Assembly: GCA_965279475.1 (NCBI GenBank)
Contig: CBDIIA010000003.1
Coordinates: forward strand, 3,286,001-3,350,000
Reading direction: 5' to 3'
From: Pseudorhodoferax sp965279475
Lineage (GTDB): Bacteria; Pseudomonadota; Gammaproteobacteria; Burkholderiales; Burkholderiaceae_C
DNA: 64,000 nt
Under the pieces are notes generated by a model. It was not told the DNA's origin and ran no database searches. It saw only the letters and a list, made by a program, of their open reading frames with translations. How positions within the stretch are numbered: the stretch's first letter is position 1; each line of letters opens with the position of its first letter. This document shows positions 46,509 to 55,157 of this stretch, one piece after another. The position numbers and the translations under genes were made by a program.

Positions 46509-46526
46509 GTGACGGCGCCGTGACGG
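46509..46526 (-). promoter_or_regulatory. PhoB box upstream of the MGDG-like glycosyltransferase gene
   Basis: Read on the minus strand it is CCGTCAC, a 4-base spacer GGCG, then CCGTCAC again: a perfect 7-4-7 direct repeat matching Pho-box geometry (CTGTCAT units). The proximal unit ends 28 bases before the ATG at 46480. Confidence 0.65.
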
Positions 46527-46617
46527 ATTGCAGCCCACAGGCAATCGCCCTGCAGCCCGTGCGCCCTTGCGCCGTGGCGCGCCAACCCTGGGCGGCCGGC
46601 CGCTACAGTGAGCCTCG

Positions 46618-47238
46618 ATGCACCCTGCACCGCCGCCCTGCCACGAAGCCGCAGCCGCGCACGCCGCGCCAGCCGCGCCTTGGTCACGGCGTGCCTGGGG
46701 GTCGGCGCTGGCGATGCTCATGCTGACCGGCAGCGCCTGGGCATCGGCGCAGGACGCCGGCTGGAATGCGCTGCGCGACGGTGCTGTGGTGCTCTTCAGG
46801 CATGCCGATGCGCCCGGCGTCGGCGACCCGCCGGGGTTCCAGCTCGGCGACTGCCGCACGCAACGCAATCTGGGCCCGGCCGGACGTGATCAGGCCCGCA
46901 GGCTGGGGGAGCGCCTGCGCGCGCAAGGCGTACGGCCGGCGCGTGTCCTGACCTCGCAATGGTGCCGGGCGCGCGACACGGCCGAGCTGGCGTTTCCAGG
47001 GCAGGCCGAGACCTCACCGGCGTTCAACTCGTTCTTCGACGACCGCGCGCGCGACGCAGCGCAGACGGCCGAAGCCCGCGCCCTGCTGCTGGCCTGGCGG
47101 GGACCGGGCGCGCTGGTGGTGTTCACCCACCAGGTCAACATCAGCGCCCTGAGCGGCATCACCACGCAGTCGGGCGAAGGCGTGGTGCTGCAGCGCCAGG
47201 GCGACACGCTGGGTGTGGCGGGACGCATCACGCCCTGA
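46618..47238 (+). CDS. Histidine phosphatase family protein, exported
   Basis: A 206-residue branch-2-like histidine phosphatase. A long N-terminus includes an export signal (WGSALAMLMLTGSAWASAQD). The catalytic motif is LFRHADAPG (RH), with the second Arg in TSQWCRARDTAELAF and the later His in VVFTHQVNISALSG. Exported relatives of this type hydrolyse phosphate esters in the periplasm. It is divergent from the MGDG-like gene and overlaps the lplT end by 11 bases on the opposite strand. Confidence 0.8.
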   Translation: MHPAPPPCHEAAAAHAAPAAPWSRRAWGSALAMLMLTGSAWASAQDAGWNALRDGAVVLFRHADAPGVGDPPGFQLGDCRTQRNLGPAGRDQARRLGERLRAQGVRPARVLTSQWCRARDTAELAFPGQAETSPAFNSFFDDRARDAAQTAEARALLLAWRGPGALVVFTHQVNISALSGITTQSGEGVVLQRQGDTLGVAGRITP

Positions 47239-48511
47239 CCGGGAAGGCGCCCCTGCGCCGCTCGCGCACCATCAGCAAGCCGATGCATGTGGCGATGCCC
47301 AGGCCCAGGCCCAGCACCAAGCGGTCGATCGACAGGTCGGCCGCGACCAGCGCGCTGTACAGGCCCAGCATGGCCAGCACGCTCAGGTTCTCGTTGAAGC
47401 CCTGCACCGCGATCGAACGGCCGGCCGTCAGCAGCGTGCAGCCGCGGTGCTGCAGCAGCGCATTCATCGGCACGACGAACAGGCCGGCCAGCGCACCGAC
47501 CAGGCACAGCAACACCACGGCCACCGCCATCGTGTCGACCGCCGACATCCAAGGCACCAGCAAGCCCATCGCCACGCCGAGCGGCAGCACGCGGCGCACC
47601 TGGGCCAGCGCGATCCAGCGGCCGGCCAGCGCGGCACCGGCCACCACTCCCAGCGCCACCACACCCTGCAGGTAGGCCGCGCGGTCGAGCCCCAGGCCCA
47701 GGCTCAGCTGGGCCCAGCGCAGCACGATGAACTGCAGCGTGGCGCCGACACCCCAGAACAAGGTGGTCACGGCCAGCGACAGGCCGCCTTCATGGTCACG
47801 CCACAGCCGCAGATGGTCGGCAACGAAGGCCCGCAGCATCGCGGCCGGCCCCTGCCACGACGGCGCGTAACGTCGGCCGCTGTCGGGGATGCGCAGATTG
47901 ATCAGGCCCGACAGCGCATACAGGCCCAGCACCGCCACCTGCGGCAACGCCAGCGCATCGGCCTGCGGCAGCACCACTGCCGACAGCTCGCGCAGCATGT
48001 GGCCCGCCGCCGACCCGGCGACCCAGGGGCTGACCAGCGCGCCGCCCAGCACGGTGCCGAGCAGCACCGCGCAGACCACCGACACCTCGATCCATGCATT
48101 GGCCTCGACCAGCTGCGCCGCCGGCACCATCTCGGTCACCAGGCCGTACTTGGCCGGGGCGTAGGCGGCAGCGCCCAGCCCGACGATGCCGAACGCCAGC
48201 AGCGGATGCACGGAACAAAGCAGCAGCGCCGCTCCCCCCAGCTTGACCGCGTTCATCCAGAACATCAGGCGCGACTTGGCGCCGGCATCGGCCAGCGCGC
48301 CGAGCCAGGGCGCGAACACCACGTACGACAGGGTGAAGCAGAACTTCAGCAGCGGCGCCCACCACAGCGGCAAGCCCTGCTGCACCAGCTTGGCCATCGT
48401 GACGATCAGCAGCGCGTTGTCGGCCACGGCCGAGCAGAACTGCGCGAGGATCAGGCGATGGAAGCCGGCTGGCAGCGCTGCCGCCCGCCGCACATCGCCG
48501 CCGCCGGTCAC
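47228..48511 (-). CDS. lplT: LplT-like lysophospholipid transporter
   Basis: A 427-residue MFS protein with about 12 hydrophobic helices and LplT features (AQFCSAVADNALLIVTMAKL near the start, KYGLVTEMVPAAQLVEANAW, NALLQHRGCTLLTAGRSIAVQ). The start is a GTG at 48511 that overlaps the GT4 stop (GTGA), indicating translational coupling. LplT flips lysophospholipids into the inner leaflet for re-acylation. No Aas acyltransferase is in the window. Confidence 0.85.
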   Translation of the reverse strand: MTGGGDVRRAAALPAGFHRLILAQFCSAVADNALLIVTMAKLVQQGLPLWWAPLLKFCFTLSYVVFAPWLGALADAGAKSRLMFWMNAVKLGGAALLLCSVHPLLAFGIVGLGAAAYAPAKYGLVTEMVPAAQLVEANAWIEVSVVCAVLLGTVLGGALVSPWVAGSAAGHMLRELSAVVLPQADALALPQVAVLGLYALSGLINLRIPDSGRRYAPSWQGPAAMLRAFVADHLRLWRDHEGGLSLAVTTLFWGVGATLQFIVLRWAQLSLGLGLDRAAYLQGVVALGVVAGAALAGRWIALAQVRRVLPLGVAMGLLVPWMSAVDTMAVAVVLLCLVGALAGLFVVPMNALLQHRGCTLLTAGRSIAVQGFNENLSVLAMLGLYSALVAADLSIDRLVLGLGLGIATCIGLLMVRERRRGAFPVRA

Positions 48512-49758
48512 AGGTCGGCCGCGAACGCCGCGTGTGCTGCCGTGCCGCTGGGTGCTGCAGAGGCGTCGTGGCGGCGGACCAGGCCAAAGAACAGGGTTTC
48601 GAGTTCGGCCACGATCTGCGACCAGCCCAGTACGACGGCGGCTTCGCGGGCCCGCTGCCGCATCGCCGCCACGCGCTCGGGCTGCGCCGCCAGTTCGGCC
48701 GCCAGCCGCACGAACTCGGCCGTGCGGTCGAAGCCGGCCAGCAGGCCGTTCTCGCCGTGCCGGACCAGCCTGGCGGCGGCCGCGTAGTCGTAGGCCAGTA
48801 CCGCCAGGCCGCTGGCCATCGCCTCGGGCGTGACGTTGCCGAAGGTCTCGGTCACGCTGGGAAACAGGAAGATATCGCCCGACGCGTAGTGCGCGGCCAG
48901 GTCGGCACCGTTGCGCGCGCCGGCGAACACCACCTGCGGATGCTGGCGCTGCAGCTCCTCGCGCAGCGGCCCGTCGCCAACCATCACCAGGCGCACGCGC
49001 GGGTCGACCAGGCGCATCGCATCGACGGCGGCCAGCAGCACGCCCAGGTTCTTCTCGGGCGCAATGCGGCCCACGTGCAGCACCACCGGCGTGTCGGGCG
49101 CGGCGCCCCAGGAAGCGCGCAATGCGTCGTTGCGCCGGCCCGGGTGGAAGCGTTCGGCGTCGACGCCGCGGGCCACCACCTGCAGGTTGTCGAAGCCATG
49201 GGTCGAAAGCTCGGCGCGCAAGGCCTCGGTCGGCACCATGGTCAGCTGCGTGCGGTTGTGGAACTTGCGCAGATAGGCCATCAGCGGCTTGTGCAGCCAG
49301 CCGATGCCATAGTGTTTGCCATAGGCATGGAAGTTGGTGCGGAAGTCCGAGCTGATGGGCAGCCGCAGCCGCGCCGCGGCGCGCAGCGCCGACCAGCCGA
49401 GCGGCCCCTCGGTCACCACGTGCACCAGATCCGGCCGCTGCAGCGTCCACAACCGCACCAGCGCGCGGGTGGCGGGCAGGCCCATCTTCAGGTGCGGGTA
49501 GCGCGGGATCGGCAGGCCGCGCAACAACACGTCCGGGTCTTCGGCCTCGGCGCTGGCGGCGTCGGCCGCATCCTGCCGGGGCCGCACCAGTTGCACCTGG
49601 TGCCGGCGCGCCCGCAGGCCTTCGACCACACAAGCGATCGTGGCGGCAACGCCGTTGACCTCGGGCGGATAGGTCTCGGTGACGATGGCGATGCGCAGCG
49701 AACGCTGGTCCGGCGCGAAGTCGTCGACGACGATGGGGGCGGTGTGGGGACGCGGCAT
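48508..49758 (-). CDS. Family 4 glycosyltransferase (glycolipid-type)
   Basis: A 416-residue GT-B enzyme (RIAIVTETYPPEVNGVAATI acceptor loop; LHVGRIAPEKNLGVLLAA; MVGDGPLREELQ; FPSVTETFGNVTPEAMASGL, the E-x7-E donor motif). The MgtA/PimB/Agt branch includes diacylglycerol glucosyl- and mannosyltransferases and Agt of the phosphate-starvation lipid pathway. It is co-transcribed with lplT and divergent from the Mpo1-like gene. A weak Pho-box-like sequence (49781-49798) lies upstream. Confidence 0.85.
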   Translation of the reverse strand: MPRPHTAPIVVDDFAPDQRSLRIAIVTETYPPEVNGVAATIACVVEGLRARRHQVQLVRPRQDAADAASAEAEDPDVLLRGLPIPRYPHLKMGLPATRALVRLWTLQRPDLVHVVTEGPLGWSALRAAARLRLPISSDFRTNFHAYGKHYGIGWLHKPLMAYLRKFHNRTQLTMVPTEALRAELSTHGFDNLQVVARGVDAERFHPGRRNDALRASWGAAPDTPVVLHVGRIAPEKNLGVLLAAVDAMRLVDPRVRLVMVGDGPLREELQRQHPQVVFAGARNGADLAAHYASGDIFLFPSVTETFGNVTPEAMASGLAVLAYDYAAAARLVRHGENGLLAGFDRTAEFVRLAAELAAQPERVAAMRQRAREAAVVLGWSQIVAELETLFFGLVRRHDASAAPSGTAAHAAFAADL

Positions 49759-49780
49759 GCGCGGATCGTGCGACGCAATG

Positions 49781-49798
49781 AAGTCAGTGCGATGACGC
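49781..49798 (-). promoter_or_regulatory. Weak PhoB-box-like sequence upstream of the GT4 gene
   Basis: On the minus strand GCGTCAT and CTGACTT, each matching 5 of 7 consensus positions, are separated by CGCA. They sit 22 bases before the ATG at 49758. The match is marginal. Confidence 0.35.
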
Positions 49799-49838
49799 TT
49801 TTGCGCGAACCATGCGGTGCGCCATCACGCCGTGCGCC

Positions 49839-49856
49839 GTGTCATCAATGCTTCAT
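49839..49856 (+). promoter_or_regulatory. Possible PhoB box upstream of the Mpo1-like gene
   Basis: GTGTCAT, spacer CAAT, GCTTCAT (6 of 7 and 4 of 7 consensus matches), followed 10 bases later by CACGAT as a candidate -10. It lies 42 bases before the GTG start at 49899. Confidence 0.45.
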
Positions 49857-49898
49857 GCAGCGTTGTCACGATCGCGCCACACACCACCAGGAGCGCCA

Positions 49899-50498
49899 GT
49901 GAACGCCTTCTTCAATACCCTCGCCGTCCAACGGGCCGACGACCACCGTTACTACCACCACAGCCGCATCAACCAGTCGCTGCATCTGCTCAGTGCGATC
50001 AGCTTCCTGTGCGCCTATGCGCTGCTGTTCGTCGACCCGGCTGCCGCCGCGCTGCTGGCCTGGCTGGTGTCGATGACGAGCCGGCAGGCCGGACACTTCT
50101 TCTTCGAGCCGAAGGGCTACGACCATGTGAACCAGGCGACGCACGAACACAAGGAAGAGATCAAGGTCGGCTACAACCTGCGCCGCAAAGTGGTGCTGAT
50201 GACGCTGTGGGTGCTGGCACCGGTGCTGCTGTGGCTGGCGCCCGACCTGTTCGGCATGGTGGAGCCTGCGACCGATGCGATCGGCTTCGTGCGCCACGTC
50301 GGCGAGCTCTGGCTGGTGCTGGGCGTGGCCGGCCTGCTGATGCGCACCGTGCACCTGTTCTTCCTGCAAGGCCCGGTCGCCGGGCTGGCCTGGATGACGA
50401 AGATCCTGACCGACCCGTTCCACGACATCAAGCTGTACTACAAGGCTCCGCTCTACCTGATGCGTGGTCAACTCATCGACCCCATGGGCCATCACTAG
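49899..50498 (+). CDS. Mpo1-like (DUF962-related) membrane protein
   Basis: A 199-residue protein from a GTG at 49899 (CCAGGAG upstream). It has the Mpo1/DUF962 pattern: YYHHSRINQSLHLLSAISF (H...N...H) and TSRQAGHFFFEPKGYD, which resembles the QFxGHxxxE motif. Four hydrophobic segments are present. Mpo1 is an Fe(II) dioxygenase of 2-hydroxy fatty acids in yeast. Here the protein is longer than usual and the substrate is unknown, but a fatty-acid or lipid role fits the neighbourhood. Confidence 0.6.
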   Translation: MNAFFNTLAVQRADDHRYYHHSRINQSLHLLSAISFLCAYALLFVDPAAAALLAWLVSMTSRQAGHFFFEPKGYDHVNQATHEHKEEIKVGYNLRRKVVLMTLWVLAPVLLWLAPDLFGMVEPATDAIGFVRHVGELWLVLGVAGLLMRTVHLFFLQGPVAGLAWMTKILTDPFHDIKLYYKAPLYLMRGQLIDPMGHH

Positions 50499-50508
50499 AA
50501 CCACCCCG

Positions 50509-50590
50509 TTTCTTGCTCACTGCGTGTAGCCGAATCCCCCTCGAGGGGCGCACCCAGCGGCCCGGCAAAGCCGGTTCCGCGGGTGCACAC
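50509..50590. repeat. Intergenic repeat-like sequence with hairpin
   Basis: Between two convergent genes. It includes TTGCTCACTGCGTGTAGCCG, a CCCCTCGAGGGG palindrome and a GGCCCGGCAAAGCCGG segment, which resemble a common intergenic element of Comamonadaceae-type genomes. It could serve as a bidirectional 3'-end structure. Only one copy is seen in the window. Confidence 0.4.
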
Positions 50591-50644
50591 GAATGGGCTT
50601 CGATGCGCTCGCCTGGCGATCACCCATCCATCGCTCGGCAGGAA

Positions 50645-52303
50645 TCAAAACCGATGCGCCAACATCTCGCGCAGGATGCTGCGCTGGATCGTGCGGCGTG
50701 TGAGCGACGCGTCGGCCCACCACCAGCCGTCGGCGCGCATCGCCTCGGCGGCGGCGACGAAACGGCGCGCCACTTCGTCGAACTCGGCCTGCGTGTAGTT
50801 CAGGCTGAAGATCAGACGCCCGGTGCCGACCCAGCTCAGCGCCAGGCCCTGGGCACGCAGGTAGTACTGCAGCATCCAGTGGTAACGCGAGGCCTGCGTG
50901 TAGCCCACCGCCCAGACGGTGGACATCGCGCTCACGCGCACCGGCAAGCCGGCCTCGGCGAGCTGCGCGTTCAGCGACTGCGCCCTCGCCTCCCAGGTCG
51001 CGTCGAGATCCTGGTACAGCGCGCGGACCTCGGGGGTCTGCAGCCGTTCGAGAAACACCTGCATCGCGCCCATCACGTAGGGGTGCGCATTGAAGGTGCC
51101 GCGCGCAAAGCAGATGTCGGCCGGCCGGTCGTCGCGGAAGCGTTTCATCAGCGCGTGCGGGCCGCAGACCACGCCCACCGGCAGGCCGCCGCCGAGCGTC
51201 TTGCCGTAGGTCACCAGGTCGGCGCGCACGCCGAAGTATTCCTGCGCGCCGCCGGGCGCCAGGCGAAAGCCGAGGAACACCTCGTCGAAGATCAGCACGA
51301 TGCCGCGCGCGGTGCAGACCTCGCGCAGCTGACCCAGCCAGTCGGCGTAGGCCGCACGGTCGTAGCGCGCCGGGTCGCGGCCGGCGACCAGCGACGAATC
51401 GGACGGTGCGTTGGCGTTGGGATGCAGCGCCTGCAGCGGGTTGACCAGCACGCAGGCGATGTTGCGGCGCCGGCGCAGCACCCGCAGCGTGTCCTCGTGC
51501 ATGTCCTTCAGCGTGTAGGTGTTGGGCGGCGGCAGCGGGTTGCCGATGCCGGGCTGCACCTCGTCCCACCAGCCGTGGTAGGCGCCGCAGAAGCGCACCA
51601 GGTGCGAGCGCCCCGTGTGGTAGCGGGCCAGGCGCACGGCCTGCATCACGGCCTCGGTGCCCGACATGTGGAACGACACCTCCTCGTGGCCGGAGATCGC
51701 GCGCAGGCGCTGCATGTTGTCGAGCACCGCCGGGTGGTAGGCGCCGAGCACCGGGCCCAGCGCCTGCACGCGGGCGCTGCCCTCGGCGATGCAGGTCTTG
51801 TAGAAGTCGTAGCCGAACAGGTTGACGCCGTAGGAGCCGGCCAGGTCGTAGAAGGCATTGCCGTCGACGTCGGTGATCTGCACGCCGGCGCTGGCCTGCA
51901 CGAAGCCGCCGATCTTCAGCGACTGGCGCAGCACGCGGCTGTACTGGAACGGCACGCGGTAGACGCTGGTGAACTGCAGATCGGCAATGCCCTCGCGCGC
52001 GGCGTCGGTCATGGCCAGCGTCTTCGCGAAGCGCTGCGAGAACAGGTCGGCCAGCCGGGCCATCGCTGCCTGCCGCTGCTGTGCCACAGCCGGCGGCGCG
52101 CCATCGGAATCGAAGAAGCGCTCGGGTCCGAAATCGTAGAACGGCAGTTGCCGTGCCACCCGTCGCGCCATGCGCGAATGCCCGGCCAGCGAGCGGTGTT
52201 TGGCGCGCGAGAGCTGCAGCCGCTGGTGCGCCGCAGGCAGCAGAGCCGCCGTGGCGGCGAGGACCGTCAGGCCGAAGCCGTAGAGAAAAGTCGTGTCGTT
52301 CAT
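50645..52303 (-). CDS. Class III (GSA-type) aminotransferase with N-terminal membrane anchor
   Basis: A 552-residue PLP enzyme (ATG 52303). An N-terminal hydrophobic segment (FLYGFGLTVLAATAALLPAA) is followed by a basic linker. The catalytic domain has GSYGVNLFGYDFYKTC, SGTEAVMQAVRLAR, the Asp in IFDEVFLGFRL, and the PLP lysine in TYGKTLGGGLPVGVVCG. Glutamate-1-semialdehyde mutase-like members also make amino-sugars or natural products. A membrane-anchored version suggests a lipid-linked or hydrophobic substrate. It is divergent from phosphatidylserine decarboxylase with 52 bases between starts. Confidence 0.85.
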   Translation of the reverse strand: MNDTTFLYGFGLTVLAATAALLPAAHQRLQLSRAKHRSLAGHSRMARRVARQLPFYDFGPERFFDSDGAPPAVAQQRQAAMARLADLFSQRFAKTLAMTDAAREGIADLQFTSVYRVPFQYSRVLRQSLKIGGFVQASAGVQITDVDGNAFYDLAGSYGVNLFGYDFYKTCIAEGSARVQALGPVLGAYHPAVLDNMQRLRAISGHEEVSFHMSGTEAVMQAVRLARYHTGRSHLVRFCGAYHGWWDEVQPGIGNPLPPPNTYTLKDMHEDTLRVLRRRRNIACVLVNPLQALHPNANAPSDSSLVAGRDPARYDRAAYADWLGQLREVCTARGIVLIFDEVFLGFRLAPGGAQEYFGVRADLVTYGKTLGGGLPVGVVCGPHALMKRFRDDRPADICFARGTFNAHPYVMGAMQVFLERLQTPEVRALYQDLDATWEARAQSLNAQLAEAGLPVRVSAMSTVWAVGYTQASRYHWMLQYYLRAQGLALSWVGTGRLIFSLNYTQAEFDEVARRFVAAAEAMRADGWWWADASLTRRTIQRSILREMLAHRF

Positions 52304-52355
52304 GGCATTCCAAGGATCGGGTCCCCGATCTATAGCCCATTCATTTGTCAACCAT

Positions 52356-53303
52356 ATGAAAATCACCCACTATCTGCGCACCTGGCGTGACCGTTGCCTG
52401 CAACAGGAGGACCTGAACTTCCTGCTGACCAACCGGGTGCCGCGCATCGCGCTGACACGCTTCATGGGCTGGTTCAGCAAGATCGAGCACCCCTGGGTGC
52501 GCGACGCGTCCATTGCGGTGTGGCGCCTGTTCACCGAACTCGACCTGCGCGACGCACGGCAGCAGCGGTTTGCCAGCCTGCATGCGATGTTCACGCGCGA
52601 GCTGCTGCCCGGCGCCCGCCCGGTCGACCACGACCCGGCCGTGCTGTGCAGCCCTTGCGACGGCATCGTCGGCGCCTGCGGCCAGGTGCACGGCACGCAG
52701 GTGTTCCAGGCCAAGGGCTTCCCGTACCGGCTGGAAGACCTGTTCGGCAGTGCCGAGGCGGCCGCGCCCTGGCGCGATGGCAGCTATGTGACGCTGCGCC
52801 TGACCTCGGCGATGTACCACCGCTTCCATGCGCCACACGACTGCACGGTCGAGCACCTGACCTACATCTCGGGTGACACCTGGAACGTGAACCCGATCGC
52901 GCTGCAGCGCGTCGAACGCCTGTTCTGTCGCAACGAGCGGGCCGTGCTGCGCACGCGGCTGCGCGGCGGCCAGCCGATCGCGCTGGTGCCGGTGGCCGCG
53001 ATCCTCGTCGCCAGCATCCGCCTGCACTTCCTGAACGTGCTGCTGCACCTGCGCTACCGCGGCCCGCACCGCATCGCCTGCGACGCGCGGTTTGCCAAGG
53101 GCCAGGAGATCGGCTGGTTCGAGCACGGCTCGACGATCCTGGTGTTTGCGCCGCCAGGCTTCACGCTCTCGGGTGGCATCACCGAAGGCACACGCGTGCG
53201 CATGGGGCAGGCACTGCTGCGGCTGCCGGCCGACGCCGCCGGCCACACCGACACGGAAATGTCGCAAGACCGTCACATGGAGCCGCTAACGTCTGCGGTC
53301 TAG
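52356..53303 (+). CDS. psd: Phosphatidylserine decarboxylase
   Basis: A 315-residue pyruvoyl enzyme precursor from the ATG at 52356. Motifs are FMGWFSKIEHPWVRD, FTRELLPGARPVD, SPCDGIVGA, HRFHAPHDC (His of the triad) and the self-cleavage site in FEHGSTILVF (the usual LGST is HGST here). Cleavage between Gly and Ser generates alpha and beta chains. It makes phosphatidylethanolamine. Three bases separate it from the EAL/GGDEF gene, so the two are probably co-transcribed. Confidence 0.9.
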   Translation: MKITHYLRTWRDRCLQQEDLNFLLTNRVPRIALTRFMGWFSKIEHPWVRDASIAVWRLFTELDLRDARQQRFASLHAMFTRELLPGARPVDHDPAVLCSPCDGIVGACGQVHGTQVFQAKGFPYRLEDLFGSAEAAAPWRDGSYVTLRLTSAMYHRFHAPHDCTVEHLTYISGDTWNVNPIALQRVERLFCRNERAVLRTRLRGGQPIALVPVAAILVASIRLHFLNVLLHLRYRGPHRIACDARFAKGQEIGWFEHGSTILVFAPPGFTLSGGITEGTRVRMGQALLRLPADAAGHTDTEMSQDRHMEPLTSAV

Positions 53304-53305
53304 CC

Positions 53306-55138
53306 ATGGACTCGCAGACCCTCGCTCCCGCGCCGCGCGCGCAGGCCGATCCGCCGGCGCTCGCCAGCCTGTCGGCCAAGCTGCGTGGGCGCATGGGCGA
53401 GCTGGGGCCGCTGATGCGCAGCAAGGCGCTGTTTCCAGTGTTCCAGCCGATCGCCAGCGTGGAAGACGGCTCAGTGCACGCGCACGAGGCGCTGATCCGC
53501 GGCCCGGTCGGCACGCCGCTGCACGGTGCCGATGCGCTGTTCCGCGTGGCGCGGCAGGACGGCGTGCTGCTCGAGTTCGAGCTGTACTGCGTCGAGCTCG
53601 CGCTGGCCCAGTGGGGCCGGCTCAACCAGCCCGGGCGGCTGTTCGTCAACATCAGTGCCGACGCGCTGGTGCACGTGGTGCGCCAGCGCGGGCGCAACAG
53701 CCTGGTGGACGACGTGCGCGGCTTCGGCATCTCGCCGCGCATGCTGGTGTTCGAGATCACCGAGCACGAACGTGTGGCCGACATGGCTGTGCTGTGCGCC
53801 GTGGTGCAGGAACTGCGCTCCACCGGCGCCAGCCTGGCGCTGGACGACTTCGGCGACGGGCGCTCCAGCCTGCGGCTGTGGTCCGAGCTGCGGCCCGACT
53901 ACGTGAAGATCGACAAGTACTTCAGCAAGGACATCGGCCAGCATGCCGACCGGCTGCAGACGCTGCGCGCGCTGAAGCAGATCGCGGTGGTGTTCGGCAC
54001 CGTGCTGGTGGCCGAAGGCATCGAGACGCAGGAAGACCTGCGCGTGCTGCGCGACCTGTCGATCGGCTTCGGCCAGGGCTACTTTCTCGGCCGGCCCGCG
54101 GCCGAGCCGGTGCAGGCCATCCTCGGCCCCGCGCTGGAAGCCCTGAACGACCAGCGCGTGACGGTGCTGCCCGAGCTGCGCCGTGCCTCGCACGCCGGGC
54201 GCCTGCGCAGCCTGGCCATCGTGCACGCCCCTACGGTTGCGCCGGACACACCGAACAACGACGTCGAGGCGATCTTCCGCCACCATGCCGACCTGCACGC
54301 CGTGGCGGTGGTGGACGAAGGCCGGCCGGTGGCGATCGTCAACCGCCAGGTGTTCATGCAGCACTACGCGCAGCAGTACTTCAAGGAGATCTTCGGGCGC
54401 AAGCCCTGCTTCTTGCATGCCAACCACGCGCCGCGCCTGGTCGAGCGCGAGCACGACGTGGACGACCTGATCGGCATCCTGACCTCGCAGGACCAGCGTT
54501 ACCTGGCGGACGGCTTCATCGTCACCGACAACGGCCGCTACGTGGGCCTGGGCACTGGCGAGCAACTGGTGCGCTCGGTCACCGAGGTGCGGCTGGAGGC
54601 AGCGCGGCACGCGAACCCGCTGACCTTTTTGCCGGGCAACATCCCGATCAGCCAGCACATCGACCGGCTGCTGGGCAGCGGCGCCGAGTTCGTGGCCTGC
54701 TACGCCGACCTGAACAACTTCAAGCCCTTCAACGACCACTACGGCTACTGGCGCGGCGACGAGATGATCCGCCTGGTGGCCAAGGTGATGCTGGCGCATT
54801 GCGATGCGCAGCACGACTTCGTGGGCCACGTGGGCGGCGACGATTTCGTGATCCTGTTCCAGAGCAGCGACTGGCAGCCGCGCTGCGAACGCATCGTCGA
54901 CGAATTCAGGTCTCTGGCGCTGGCGCTGTTCGACGATGCGGGCCGCGCGGCCCGGGGCATCGAGGCGGAGGACCGCGATGGCGTGCGGCGTTTCTTCCCG
55001 TGCACCACCTTGTCGATCGGCGCGGTGCGCATCCGCCGCAGCGCCTTCGACAGCGCGGAGAAGGTGGCAACCGAGGCCGCGCTGGCCAAGCACGATGCCA
55101 AGCGCGGCGGCGAAGGCCTGTGGGTGCGCGGGAGCTGA
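53306..55138 (+). CDS. EAL-CBS-GGDEF cyclic-di-GMP phosphodiesterase
   Basis: A 610-residue cytoplasmic protein. The EAL domain (about 30-280) keeps its catalytic residues: HEALIRGP, VNISADAL, FEITEHE, LALDDFGDG, VKIDKYF, VAEGIETQED and GQGYFLGRP. A CBS-pair-like region (about 300-430) follows. The C-terminal GGDEF-like domain has GGDDF instead of GGDEF/GGEEF, so cyclase activity is doubtful and it may be a GTP sensor. It should hydrolyse c-di-GMP. It follows psd by 3 bases. Confidence 0.9.
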   Translation: MDSQTLAPAPRAQADPPALASLSAKLRGRMGELGPLMRSKALFPVFQPIASVEDGSVHAHEALIRGPVGTPLHGADALFRVARQDGVLLEFELYCVELALAQWGRLNQPGRLFVNISADALVHVVRQRGRNSLVDDVRGFGISPRMLVFEITEHERVADMAVLCAVVQELRSTGASLALDDFGDGRSSLRLWSELRPDYVKIDKYFSKDIGQHADRLQTLRALKQIAVVFGTVLVAEGIETQEDLRVLRDLSIGFGQGYFLGRPAAEPVQAILGPALEALNDQRVTVLPELRRASHAGRLRSLAIVHAPTVAPDTPNNDVEAIFRHHADLHAVAVVDEGRPVAIVNRQVFMQHYAQQYFKEIFGRKPCFLHANHAPRLVEREHDVDDLIGILTSQDQRYLADGFIVTDNGRYVGLGTGEQLVRSVTEVRLEAARHANPLTFLPGNIPISQHIDRLLGSGAEFVACYADLNNFKPFNDHYGYWRGDEMIRLVAKVMLAHCDAQHDFVGHVGGDDFVILFQSSDWQPRCERIVDEFRSLALALFDDAGRAARGIEAEDRDGVRRFFPCTTLSIGAVRIRRSAFDSAEKVATEAALAKHDAKRGGEGLWVRGS

Positions 55139-55157
55139 ACCCTCGGACCCCGGATCT

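Noticed and set aside
52304..52355. Pho box or sigma-70 promoter between the aminotransferase and psd
   Set aside because: A TTGTCAA/TTGACA half-site exists but the second half matches only 3 of 7, and spacing to any -10 is wrong.
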